Shown here: one piece after another, positions 11,639 through 23,261 of the stretch
How the letters are laid out: every line of letters starts with the position of its first letter
Numbering within the stretch: position 1 is the first letter of the stretch
From: Ascochyta rabiei
Lineage: Eukaryota; Ascomycota; Dothideomycetes; Pleosporales; Didymellaceae
Assembly (NCBI RefSeq): GCF_004011695.2
Contig: NC_082414.1
Coordinates: 682,001 to 746,000 of the forward strand
DNA: 64,000 nt
Direction of reading: 5' to 3'
The notes under the pieces: generated by a model
Database searches by the model: none
The model's input: only the letters and a program-made list of their open reading frames with translations
What the model was told of the DNA's origin: nothing
Made by a program: the position numbers and the translations under genes

Positions 11639-12153
11639 TATTAAAGTTGTACTTTAGTTAAAGACTGTAAGCACTAATTCTATTAGTTCTTAAGGATAAG
11701 TACTGGTGGATTAGTTAGGGTTATTAACTAAGCAAGGCTTATAAAGATAGGGTGCACTAAATAGTACAGAGTAGACTGTCTAGTTTAAGCACAGGTTAAG
11801 ATTCTAAAGACAAACTTAATTAATAAGGTTAAATATAAACTATAAGGGTTGTGTTCCTACTTAACTATATACTTTAATAATAGTAGTAGTAATATAGGCT
11901 GATTAGTGTTAAGAATCCTCTAATTGCACTAATTACTAATCACACTAATTACTAATCACACTAATTACTAATTACACTAATTATTAATTGTACTAATTAT
12001 ACTAAGCCTAATTATATTACGTAATTCTTAGCTTCTTACTAAGTGTTAACGCTGTTATATTTGCTTACGCTGAGCCTAATGACTTGTTATACTTACTATG
12101 CCCTATACACTATATTTAGCTAACATCCTTCCTGTGTTCTATAGATCGTAACA
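11639..12153 (-). repeat. 5' LTR of E1
   Basis: 515 bp, matching 5227-5757 along its length. Its first dinucleotide reads TA rather than TG, as expected from RIP. It is followed by the duplication CTAGC (12154-12158). Confidence 0.9.
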
Positions 12154-12158
12154 CTAGC

Positions 12159-13373
12159 TTTAGATGTGTTTACTCTATCTATCCTGTTATAGCTAATTCT
12201 AACTAGGTTTAGGCATTTTTAACGCCTTATAAGGCTAGATAGGGCTTAATACTAATTCTACCTTTACCTAGCAAAAGTTAAACAGAAATCCTCTCTTACC
12301 TCTTACTTTACCTCTAGGGTCTAGGCAGCTATCTGCGCAGGCTAAAGCTCTAACTAGGTAGCTAGCAGTATATAAGCTATCTATACCTCTAGTTTTATTA
12401 GTTACTACTATATTCTACTCTATTTTAGTAAGTACTAACCTATTCTATCTAGTACTTTTATAAGGATAGCTAAGGGATTTTCTAGGTCTTTCTAGCATGT
12501 TCTAACACGTTTTAGCAGATAGCACTGCACAATACGCCCTAGTAACCTTTTTAGACTATTTCTAACTGCTACTGCCTACTACTAACTATTACTAACTGTT
12601 ACTAACTACTATTTACTATAGCTGTTACATCTATACCTGCTTACTGTAAGATAAATATTACTAAGAATAGTAGGACTGCTAAGTAGTACTGTATACTCTA
12701 TCTCTACTATATTACTAATAGTAATGTCTATAGGGACTGTTGTTTCTCTACTAACCTAGCTTTATAGGGTAGCCTGCGTTATAGGGACGCCTAGGCCTAC
12801 TACTACAGAAAGTGTTATAATAGTAATAAGAATTACCTATTAGTACGTGTTTTATCTCCTTTTAGCTTATTTTAGTATCTTTTAACATGTTTAGGGCCCT
12901 AATAAGTACGCTATTAGCTATTTAAGGCTTTCTAGCAATATAGCGCGCCTTTACTCTAGTTATTACCTAGTTACTACTAATTATGCTGCTATTATTAATG
13001 TAGCTAGTGTTAAGACTACCCCTATAATACCTACTACTACTACGCCTATATCGATTAACAAGAAGACTATAATAGGCAAGTCTATTATTAACTAGGCTAG
13101 CTTGTTACTAGGTATAATTTAAGAGTATATTTAGTCTCTTTTTAGCTTATTATACCATAATCTAACCTTTATAGGAACTATTTACTATAGGAAGACCTAC
13201 TTATACTTTATAATAGCAACACTTATATATGTAAGGTAACCTTATCTAGTATCTATATTAAAAAGTAAGATTAATCTAAGGCTAGCGCTGTTAAGGCTAA
13301 GATAAAGTAAAAGAAGATATTAGAGGAGAGTAGTAGTAAGTCTAATCTAGACGCGCCTATTACCCCCTGTAAG
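12159..13373 (+). pseudogene. Antisense cargo gene relic, copy A (in U1, interrupted by E1)
   Basis: This is the plus-strand counterpart of copies B and C, with the same intron-like GT..CTAAC/TTAAC..AG intervals. Its beginning is at 5155-5226, separated by element E1. It ends at 13373 because U2 inserted exactly at the 5' splice site of the last intron (GTAAG, 13369-13373). The continuation of this U1 gene now lies at 20666 onward. Stops from RIP are frequent. Confidence 0.5.
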
Positions 13374-13575
13374 TGTTAGGCGCTAGGCCTAGGGGTACCT
13401 CTGCTAGTCTTAGCGAGCTACTATAGGGCTAGCCAGCCTAGACTATATAAAGGTATTAGAGGTTATTACTAATACTCTAGTAATTAGTCTTATTACTATA
13501 TACTACGTACCTTAATACACCTACTATCCTCTTTAACCCTATCCTCCCTTATAATCGCTTTATACACTCTTTATA
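13374..13575 (+). repeat. LTR S2 (5' LTR of U2), 202 bp
   Basis: It reads TGTTAGGCGC..CTCTTTATA on the plus strand, the reverse complement of S1, S3-S5 and S7. It is preceded by the duplication GTAAG. Confidence 0.85.
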
Positions 13576-13639
13576 TTCTAATTACTCTTATAGTATAATT
13601 AAAGATAGACCTAACCTACTATAAGTCTTAAACTAAATT

Positions 13640-16600
13640 ATCTAGGCTTACTGTCTTTAGAGAGGGACTAAGACAACCTACCTGTAGGAGAGCTAGTAGA
13701 GCGTAAGGTAACACCTCCCTCTGCAGATAAGGAGATACCTTAACAGACACTAAGTGTCTATAGTGCCTTAAGAGGATCTATAGGTCCTCTAGGCAGTATA
13801 CCTTACTCTAGAATTTACATCTATAGGGCAGCTTTAGCTAGAGAAGGCTAGAATAGCCTAGAAGTAGGTAATTAATAACAGGAGTTAAAAAACTTATGTA
13901 AATAGTTGTAAGAGATAAAAGACTATAAGGAACTTTTCTTTTTCTGTAAACTTAGACGCAAATATAACAAAGGAGATCTAGTAATAATCCTATCCTTCTA
14001 AAAAGTACTAGAAGAGGTAGAGAAACTATAATCTTCCCTATTTATAAACCTTCTATAACCTAAACCCCTATAGAAGTACGTAAAGCGCAACTACGCTAAA
14101 TACAACTATTAGGAGAAAGATTATAAGAGATACTTCCTCTAATTCCTAGTTAATTTCCTTATAGAGGAATAAAAGATTAACTTTAGTATAAGGTACCTCT
14201 TAGAGAACCTAAAGACGTTATAGTAGGCTTACTGCACAACTAACTACTGTAATTAGCTAACCTAGGAACTAACATAGTAAGAGCTAAAAAGAATTATACT
14301 AGATGCTCTAGGAACACTAGCTAAATATAAGTAAGTAGCGTACAAATCCTTAAAGTAATACAAGTAGCAGAAATCTTAGTCTCCTACAGACCTGTTAGAT
14401 TTTATGCGTCTACTATAGGAGCTACTAGGCAACTTATATATACTAGAGCTTTAAGTTCTAGAATATATTGCTATACTGCTCCCTAGTATATAAAAGGACT
14501 TATTCCTTATCTCTTATAATTAAAGGGATATAATTCTAAAGGTAGAGGAATAATCTAATATAATTAACTAGAGACTAGGTTAGTATAGCTAACAGCTACC
14601 TAAGAAGACTCTAGCTAAGGGTAAGACAACTAACAAAGGACTACAGAAGCGCTAATTTAGTAACTCTAGGTTAGAAGGGAACATAAAAACTCTAAAAACG
14701 TTATTTAAGTCTAAGAAGTTCTATAAGGAGCTAGTAAAGGGTAAAAAGGGCTAAGACAGGCTATATAAGACCTAAAACGCATACCTTAAGTATAGAGAAA
14801 CTAGTTACTACTACCCTAACTACCTAAAGCTAAAGTTAAACTAGAAAGACCCTGCTCTAGATAAGTTAGGAAAAGAAAAGGGACCTAAGAGCTAATCTCC
14901 TCTCTTGTAGCCTATATTAAATTGTCTAAGAAGAAGAAGGAGAATATCTCTCTTTATAAGGTAGTGTACCTAGAATATATATGCCTACTTACAGTTAAAG
15001 CATCTATAGGCAATGCAGAGAACGTAGAAGCCTTAATAGATAGAGGGTTACAACTAAACTTAATTTTAGTTCTCCTAGTAAAGGAGCAGGATCTAGAGGT
15101 TACACTATTAAATAAAATAGTGGCTAAGGGTGTAGGCAGAGCAGAATTGCCTATCTACAGAGTAACTACAGCAGAAGTATCTATTATTAACTCCTGTAGA
15201 AGATAGAAGGTCTAATAGATACCTTTTGTAGTTACAGACCTATAAAGGTACAAGATATACCTTAGATTACTCTAGATTAACTAGACAAACCCTAAGCTAA
15301 GCTATTTAAGCTAGCGTATACTCTTCTAAGAGAAGAAGTATAAGGATTTTCCTAAACTAGAGAAAATAGTGTTAGAAGATGCTAAAGAGTTTAAACGCAC
15401 TATAAGAAGTCTCTTAGTAGATGTTTATATATATATAGTAAACTTAGTAGGTATATATAACCTAATATCTGCTAAGAAGGGCCTAATTCTAGAAGTGTAT
15501 TGTAAATATGCGCACTTAGGATTAGAGGATAATACTTAGGTCCTACTAGAGCATAGAGAGCATAACCTAGCAACTAATATTATAGAGGGAGCTACTTCCC
15601 CCTACTAACTATTATACAGGCTATCTGCAACAGAATTAGAGATACTTAGGAAGTATCTAGTAGAATATCTACAACGTGGCTAGATACAACACTTAAGGTT
15701 GCTAGTAAGAGCACCTATTCTCTTTTTAAAGAAGAAAGATAGTAACCTATAACTGTGTGTAGACTATAGAGGTCTAAAGAAGATAATAGTTAAAAACTAC
15801 TATCTATTACCACTAATTACAGAGTTACTAGAATAACTAGCGTAAGCTAAGTTCTATACTAAACTAGATATATATAAGGCATATTACTATATCTAAATTA
15901 AGAAAGGGGATAAGTAGAATACTACTTTTTAAACTAGGTATAGACATTTTAAGTACATAGTAATACTATTTAGACTTATAAATGCTTCTACCTAATTTTA
16001 GGCCTATATAAACAAGGCACTAATAGGATTAGTTAATATAACTTATATTATATATCTAGGCAACATATTAGTATACTCTAAGACACAGGAAGACTATATT
16101 AGACATGTTAAGGAAGTCTTAGAGAGGCTTTGTAAAGTAAACCTCTATATACGCTTAGACAAGTGTAAATAGCACTATTAACGCATAGAGTACCTTAGGT
16201 ATATAGTCTTACCTAAAGGGGTAAGTATTAACATAGACAGGGTTAAAACAATCTAAGAATAGCTAATCCTGCGCATAGTGTATAATATCTAAGTATTTAT
16301 AGGCTTTATAAACTACTATTAGAGATTTATTATAAGGTTTTCTAAATTAGCCTTACTATTAACCTAATTAACCTAGAAAGGGCTAAATTCGGCCAAATCT
16401 GGTTAAGTAATAAGGAAGAAGGAGAGTTAGCCTCTTAAGCTAAGTAAAGAATCCCTATAAGCTTTCTAGAATATAAAGGATTTATTTATTAACATACCTA
16501 TCTTAGTTTATTTTATACCTAGGAGACAGACTAGGATAGAAGTAGATACCTCTAGAGGCGCTATCTTAGGAATCCTTAGTTAACTAGTCCCTAAAGAGGG

Positions 16601-18560
16601 GAAGCTAGCCTAATAGAGGCCTGTAGACTTCTATTTAAAGAAGTTAATCTAAGCAGAGTACAACTATAATACTTATAACTAGGAACTTCTTATAATTGTC
16701 TAGAGCCTACAGCATTAGCAAAGATACTTAGACAGTACCTTCTTTAAGATCTTAACAGATTACTAAAACCTAAAGTAGTTTATAGAGATAAAGGTTCTTA
16801 GCTAATAGTAAGCAAGGGTATACTTAGTGTTATCTAAGTTTAACTTTATAATTACTTATTACCTAGGGTCTACAAACCCTATAGATAGACCCTTACAGCG
16901 TCCTAATTATATAAGAGAGGCGTAAAACCCCTTATAAAAGTATAATAAGGCTTTTATATAACTGCTTTAGGAGATCCTAACTAGAAGGAACTCTAATACT
17001 CCCCTAGTAGTAGCTATAACCCTTTGTTTGTCTATAAAAGGAAGAAAGAATATAAGGGATCTTAAAAGAGAAGAATTATAAGAGAACAGTTACACAGAGC
17101 TAATAATAGACTTAGACAATATAGACAAACTCTCTAGTACTAAAAAAGAGTTAAGTAATGTTAAAATAGGATAAAATAACCTAGAAAAAGATAATATAGC
17201 TAAAGAGAAGCGCATTTTACTTATAAGGCTAGAAGATAAGGTATAAGCAATTAAAGAACGTTACAATAACCTAATATTAGGACACTTTAGAGCACAAAGG
17301 ACCTTAGAGAAGATTTAGCGAAGATATACCTAGAAGGGCATTACTAAGAACATATCTAACTACTACTACAACTACTTAGTATATAGGAGATTAACTACTG
17401 CCTAATATAAACTGTATAGGTTATTATAACCTTTACTAGTGCTAAGCTAACTATAGAAGGACGTAATAATAGATTTTATTACAGAATTACTTTCTAGTAA
17501 GGTAGCTAGGTTAGTGTATAACTCTATACTAGTAGTAGTATATAAATTAACTAAAATATTACATTATATACTAGCTAGGGCTATTTAGAATAGAAAAGAT
17601 CTAGTATATACCTAGATTAGAGAAATTATCTATTTATATAGCGCGCTAGCACAAATTATCTTAGATTAGGGGCTGCTAATTAACTTAAAGACATGGGAAA
17701 CCTTTAACTACTATTAAAACTTAAGACAAGTCTTAACGTAAGCCTATTATCCCTAGACAGATAGCTAAACAGAAAGGCAAAATTAGACTCTTAAACAGTA
17801 CTTATATTGCTACTATACTCTAAAATAAGATAATTAGGCCCTATAGATTTTAATTACAGAATTTGTGTATAATAATAGTATTTATATATCTATAAAATTA
17901 ACACCTATCTAAGCCTATTACAGTATAGATCTAAGAGGCACACATTAGCCTACTTTAGCATTAAAAGGCAGAAAATCTCCCCTTATAAAGGAATTAGCTG
18001 CTAGAGTTATTTCCTTATAGGCTACCTATAAAGCAAATATAGAAAAGTTAAATAAGTATTAAAAGAAACACTTAGATAAGAAACAACTACTAGCACCCTT
18101 TAAAGTAGGCAATAAAGTACTAGTCTCTAGTAAAAACATTAGGACAGTACGCCTAAAAAAGAAGCTAGACTAGAAATACCTAAGACCTAGGACTATTATA
18201 GCCTAGATTAGCCCTAGTGTATATAGAGTAGACCTGCTAGAAATAAAAGAGATCTATTAAGTATTCTATGCGTTACTAATAGACCTATACATACTAAGAA
18301 GTTAACTTCTAATTATATAGAAATAAATGTAAAAACCTATAGTTAAAGGGGAAGAGAAGGTATAGGATGTAGAGAAAGTCCTTAACAGAGGGTAACTAGA
18401 CAACAGACAGTAGGAATACCTTATTAAGTAGGATAGATTCCCTAACTTAGAAAATTTCTAGGAAATTGGTATAGATCTTTCTAAAGAAGTGCTAAAATAA
18501 TACTAGAAAACTATAAAGTAACTGCTTAGACTGCGTAATAAGATATTAAGGTTAAAGTCT
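13640..18560 (+). pseudogene. gag-pol relic of U2
   Basis: Plus-strand translation shows Gag, then a zinc knuckle near 14770-14830 whose Cys codons are mostly Tyr (AYLKYRETSYYYPN). A protease segment follows (see 14922-15206). Reverse transcriptase lies near 15720-16260 (DSNLQLCVDYRGLKKITVKN, then YRHFKYIVILFRLINA), with YLGN at about 16053 where YxDD is expected. Next come RNase H and integrase, and at about 18370-18500 a chromodomain-like C-terminus (EYLIK*DRFPNLENF). In-frame stops at former Gln/Trp/Arg codons are numerous. It is not functional. Confidence 0.85.
14922..15206 (+). pseudogene. Stop-free retropepsin segment of U2 pol
   Basis: A 94-codon stop-free stretch shaped like a retroviral-type aspartic protease: ASIGNAENVEALIDRG, then LNLI. 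The catalytic motif reads DRG where DSG or DTG is usual, so activity is not expected. The encoded sequence is the same as at 28523-28807 in U3, on the opposite strand. It is part of the broken gag-pol frame, not an independent gene. Confidence 0.7.
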
Positions 18561-19182
18561 AAAAAAGGGGGGGACTAAAAAGGCTAAATACCTTTACTTA
18601 ATTTTAGTTTTTCCCTATAGGGGTTTTTTAATTAATAAGTATTTAATAGTTTATGCTAAGAGAAAATATAACCCTACCTTACCCTAAGAAATACAGACTA
18701 GCTAAAGTAGATATCTTTTAGTCTATTATAGTTATTTCTAATATAAGGAGATAAAGAAAGTTATACGCTATATAATATAGTAACAATTATAGGCAAATAT
18801 AGAAGAATTAGTTTAGATAAACACCTTTCTAGTATTATTTAGACTATCTAAGAGTATAATGCACCTAATTGCTATATTAGCCTAAAACTATCTACTAACT
18901 ATAAACTTAGGTATTATTAATCTAAACCTTCTATTATAGAGAACATCTACTAAATATAACTACTACTATAGGTATAAGTAGTAGCCTTACAACTATAAGG
19001 CTTCTTAGCAGTAGCAGCAGCAGCAGCAGCGTTAGCGGTAGCCTGCTTAGCAGCCTCCTGCTCCTCCTGCTCCTCTTAGAGCTAACTAAGTGTCTTACTA
19101 GTACCTGTAATCTAGTACTTTAACTATAAAAGAATTTAGATATTATTAAAACAGGTTGAAATGTGCTATAATACCTTCTTAC
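18561..19182 (-). pseudogene. Antisense cargo gene relic, 3' part, in U2
   Basis: This is the reverse complement of about 20666-21290. It carries the last intron and the last exon of the antisense gene, including the Ala/Glu/Gln-rich stretch encoded around the CAG/GCT repeat at 19010-19070. It is cut off at 19182 from its own upstream part, which has been flipped (19183-20665). Confidence 0.5.
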
Positions 19183-19384
19183 TGTAAAGAGTGTACAAAG
19201 CAATTACAAGAGAGGATAGGGTTAAAGAGGATAGCAGGTGTATTAAGGTACGTAGTATGTAGTAACAAGACTAATTGCTGGAGTATTAGTAATAACCTCT
19301 AACACCTTTATATAGTCTAGGCTGGCTAGCCCTATAGTAGCTCGCTAAGACTAGCAGAGGTACCCCTAGGCCTAGTGCCTAACA
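19183..19384. repeat. LTR S3 (flipped 3' LTR of U2), 202 bp
   Basis: It reads TGTAAAGAGTG..GTGCCTAACA. The adjoining 19385-19400 (ATGCCTCCCTTTTC) is the complement of a polypurine tract, which marks this as a 3' LTR. It is preceded by CTTAC, which belongs to the U2 internal region rather than to a target duplication, as expected for a flipped segment. Confidence 0.85.
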
Positions 19385-21180
19385 ATGCCTCCCTTTTCTA
19401 GATTGTTTAGCTTAAACAATTATATAATTAGCAATACTGTATTATTTTAGCCTAGCTTTAGATGTGTTTACTCTGTCTACCCTGTTATAGCTAATTCTAA
19501 CTAGGTTTAGGCGTTTTAGACGCCTTATAAGGCTAGATAGGGCTTAATCCTAATTCTGCCTTTACCTAGTAAAAGTTAAACAGGAATCCTCTCTTACCTC
19601 TTACTTTACCTCTAGGGTCTAGGTAGCTGTCTGCGCAGGCTAAAGCTCTAACTAGGTAGCTAGTAGCATATAAGCTATCTATACCCCTAGTTTTATTAGT
19701 TACTACTATATCCTACTTTATTTTAGTAAGTACTAACCTATTCTGTCTAGCACTTTTGTAAGGATAGCTAAGGGATTTTCTAGGTCTTTCTAGCATGTTC
19801 TAACACGTTTTAGCAGATAGCACTGCACAATACGCCTTAGTAACCTTTCTAAACTATTCCTAACTACTACTACCCACTACTAACTAATACTAACTATTAC
19901 TAACTACTATTTACTATAGCTGTTATGTTAATGCCTGCTTACTATAAGATTAACATTACTAAGAATAGTAGGACTGCTAAGCAGTGCTGTATGCTATGTC
20001 TCTACTACATTGCTAATAGTAATATCTATAGGGACTGTTGCTTCTCTACTAACCTAGCTTTATAGGGGAGCCTGCGTTATAGGGACACCTAGGCCTACTA
20101 CTACAGAGAGTGTTATAATAGTAATAAGAATTACCTATTAGGACGTGTTTTGTCTCCTTTTAGCTTGTTTTAGCACTTTTAACACGTTTAGGGCCCTAAT
20201 AAGTACGCTAACAGCTATTTAAGGCTTTCTAGCAATATAGCGCGCCTTTACTCTAGTTGCTACCTAGTTACTACTACTTATACTGCTATTGTTAATACTG
20301 CTAGTATTAAGACTACCCCTCTAATATCTACTACTACTACGCCTATGTCTATTAATAAGAAGACTGTAATAGGTAAGTCTATTATTAACTAGGCTAGCTT
20401 ATTGCTAGGTATAATTTAAGAGTACGTTCTATCTCTTTTAGGCTTATTATAGCATAGTCTAACCTTTATAGGAACTATTTGCTGTAGAAAGAGCTACTTA
20501 CACTCTATAATAGCAATACCTGCGTATATAAGTTAACCTTGTCTAGCATCTATATTAAGAAGTAGAATTAGTCTAAGGCTAGCGCTGTTAAGGCTAAGAT
20601 AAAGCGAAAGAAGCTGTTAGAGGAGAGTAGTGGCAAGTCTAATCTAGACGCGCCTATTACCCCCTGTAAGAAGGTATTATAGCATATTTTAACCTATTTT
20701 AATAATATCTAACTTCTTTTAGTTAAAGTACTAGATTACAGGCACTAGAAAGACGCTTAGTTAACTCTAAGAGGAGTAGAAGGAGTAAGAGGCTGCTGAG
20801 TAGGTTGCTGCTAATGCTGCTGCTACTGCTACTGCTGCTAAGAAGCCTTATAGTAGTTGCAAGGCTGCTACTTATACCTATAGTAGTAGTTATAGTTAGT
20901 AGATGTTTCTTATAATAGAAGGTTTAGATTAATAATACCTAAGTTTATAGTTAGTAGATAGTTTTAGGCTAATATAGCAATTAGGTGTTTTACACTCTTA
21001 CATAGTCTAAATAATACTAAGAAGGTGTTCTTCTATACTAATTCTCTTATATTTACTTATAATTATAACTGTATAATATAGTATATAACTTTCTTTATCT
21101 TCTTATATTAGAAATAGCTATAATAGGCTAAAGGATATCTGCAGTAGCTAGTCTGAATTTCTTCGGGTAAGGTAGGGTTA
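19385..21180 (+). pseudogene. Antisense intron-bearing cargo gene, copy B (U2/U1 chimera)
   Basis: Plus-strand gene-like region, opposite to the U-family pol. Four intervals look like spliceosomal introns of normal fungal size with a branch site near the acceptor: 19758-19813 (GTAAGG..CTAACACGTTTTAG), 20141-20191 (donor GGACGT here, GTACGT in copies A and C; TTAACACGTTTAG), 20409-20471 (GTATAA..CTAACCTTTATAG) and 20666-20722 (GTAAGA..CTAACTTCTTTTAG). The exon at 19814-20140 is exactly 109 codons and Cys-rich (KQCCMLCLYYIANSN, then YRDCCFSTNLAL). Later exons have KASAVKAKIKRKKLLEESSG and an Ala/Glu-rich stretch before KKPYSSCKAATYTYSSS. I recognise no family. Stops at former Gln codons make this copy dead. 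Exon phases around the third intron are uncertain by eye. The flip has rejoined U2 upstream exons to the U1 last exon in the correct order. Confidence 0.55.
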
Positions 21181-21239
21181 AGTTTTCCCTTAGCGTAAAC
21201 TATTAGATACTTATTAATTAAAAAACCCCTATAGGGAAA

Positions 21240-23059
21240 AATTATAATTAAGTAAAGGTATTTAGGCTTTTTAGTCCCCCCTTTTTTAGACTTTAACCTT
21301 AATATCTTATTACGCAGTCTAAGCAGTTACTTTATAGTTTTCTAGTATTATTTTAGTACTTCTTTAGAAAGATTTATACTAATTTCCTAGAAATTTTCTA
21401 AGTTAGGGAATCTATCCTACTTAATAAGGTATTCCTACTGTCTGTTGTCTAGTTACCTTCTGTTAAGGACTTTCTCTACATCCTATACCTTCTCTTCCCC
21501 TTTAACTATAGGTTTTTACATTTATTTCTATATAATTAGAAGTTAACTTCTTAGTATATATAGGTCTATTAGTAACACATAGAATAATTAATAGATCTCT
21601 TTTATTTCTAGCAGGTCTACTCTATATACACTAGGGCTAATCTAGGCTATAATAGTCCTAGGTCTTAGGTATTTCTAGTCTAGCTTCTTTTTTAGGCGTA
21701 CTGTCCTAATGTTCTTACTAGAGACTAGTACTTTATTGCCTACTTTAAAGGGTGCTAGTAGTTGTTTCTTATCTAAGTGTTTCTTTTAATACTTATTTAA
21801 CTTTTCTATATTTGCTTTACAGGTAGCCTATAAGGAAATAACTCTAGCAGCTAATTCCTTTATAAGGGTAGATTTTCTGCCTTTTAATGCTAAAGTAGGC
21901 TAATCTGTGCCTCTTAGATCTATACTGTAATAGGCTTAGATAGGTGTTAATTTTATAGATATATAAATACTATTATTATACACAAATTCTGTAATTAAAA
22001 TCTATAGGGCCTAATTATCTTATTTTAGAGTATAGTAGCAATATAAGTACTGTTTAAGAGTCTAATTTTGCCTTTCTGTTTAGCTATCTGTCTAGGGATA
22101 ATAGGCTTACGTTAAGACTTGTCTTAAGTTTTAATAGTAGTTAAAGGTTTCCCATGTCTTTAAGTTAATTAGCAGCCCCTAATCTAAGATAATTTGTGCT
22201 AGCGCGCTATATAAATAGATAATTTCTCTAATCTAGGTATATACTAGATCTTTTCTATTCTAAATAGCCCTAGCTAGTATATAATGTAATATTTTAGTTA
22301 ATTTATATACTACTACTAGTATAGAGTTATACACTAACCTAGCTACCTTACTAGAAAGTAATTCTGTAATAAAATCTATTATTACGTCCTTCTATAGTTA
22401 GCTTAGCACTAGTAAAGGTTATAATAACCTATACAGTTTATATTAGGCAGTAGTTAATCTCCTATATACTAAGTAGTTGTAGTAGTAGTTAGATATGTTC
22501 TTAGTAATGCCCTTCTAGGTATATCTTCGCTAAATCTTCTCTAAGGTCCTTTGTGCTCTAAAGTGTCCTAATATTAGGTTATTGTAACGTTCTTTAATTG
22601 CTTATACCTTATCTTCTAGCCTTATAAGTAAAATGCGCTTCTCTTTAGCTATATTATCTTTTTCTAGGTTATTTTATCCTATTTTAACATTACTTAACTC
22701 TTTTTTAGTACTAGAGAGTTTGTCTATATTGTCTAAGTCTATTATTAGCTCTGTGTAACTGTTCTCTCTTAATTCTTCTCTTTTAAGATCCCTTATATCC
22801 TTTCTTCCTTTTATAGACAAACAAAGGGTTATAGCTACTACTAGGGGAGTATTAGAGTTCCTTCTAGTTAGGATCTCTTAAAGCAGTTATATAAAAGCCT
22901 TATTATACTTTTATAAGAGGTCTTATACCTCTCTTATATAATTAGAACGCTGTAAGGGTCTATCTAAAGAGTTTGTAGACCCTAGGTAATAAGTAATTAC
23001 AAAGTTAAACTTAGATAACACTAAGTATGCCCTTACTTACTAATAGCTAAGAACCTATA
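21240..23059 (-). pseudogene. U1 pol relic, integrase and chromodomain half
   Basis: Minus-strand sequence homologous to U2 16,800-18,560: integrase core, C-terminal integrase region, then the chromodomain-like end near 21330-21450. It stops abruptly at 23059, at the CTATA duplication of U3. The missing upstream half continues at 32411 without loss. Confidence 0.8.
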
Positions 23060-23261
23060 TGTAAAAAGTGTACAAAGCAATTATAAGGAAGGATAGGGTT
23101 AAAGAGGATAGTAGGTGTATTGAGGTACGTAGTGTGTAGTAACAAGACTAATTACTAAAGTATTAGCAATAACCTCTAACACCTTTATATAATCTAGGCT
23201 GACTAGCCCTATAGTAGCTCGCTAAAACTAGCAGAGGTACCCCTAGGCCCAGCGCCTAATA
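23060..23261 (-). repeat. LTR S4 (3' LTR of U3), 202 bp
   Basis: It reads TGTAAAAAGTG..GCGCCTAATA and is preceded by CTATA. The pyrimidine stretch ATGCCTCCCCTCTC at 23262 is the complement of the polypurine tract. Confidence 0.85.

Larger units (their letters stand above)
5227..12153 (-). mobile_element. Element E1: Ty3/Gypsy chromovirus nested in U1
   Basis: Near-identical direct repeats lie at both ends (5227-5757 and 11639-12153), flanked by the 5-bp duplication CTAGC (5222-5226 and 12154-12158). Joining the flanks restores the sequence seen uninterrupted at about 19440-19455 and 23325-23340, so the insertion is precise. Coding runs on the minus strand, so 11639-12153 is the 5' LTR. A polypurine tract (AGAAGGGGG on the minus strand) abuts the 3' LTR at 5758. 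The total of 6.93 kb is normal for a fungal Gypsy element. It is extensively RIP-mutated and inactive. Confidence 0.9.
13374..20665 (+). mobile_element. U2: sister copy of U1 inserted into U1 in opposite orientation, with a flipped 3' segment
   Basis: It is flanked by the duplication GTAAG (13369-13373 and 20666-20670) and is 7292 bp long, matching U1 and U3. The 5' LTR is 13374-13575 and gag-pol reads on the plus strand to about 18560. The part from 19183 to 20665 (3' LTR plus adjacent 1.28 kb) is in the reverse of the expected orientation. U2 and the right part of U1 are long inverted arms. A crossover between them would flip exactly the segment between CTTAC (19178-19182) and GTAAG (20666-20670), which is what is seen. 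Confidence 0.8.

Noticed and set aside
4953..13575. Inverted copies S1 and S2 read as terminal inverted repeats of one large DNA transposon
   Set aside because: S copies occur in direct orientation around U1 and U3 with matching 5-bp duplications and a polypurine tract, and the internal DNA codes for gag-pol. They are LTRs, and the S1/S2 inversion comes from U2 inserting in the opposite orientation.
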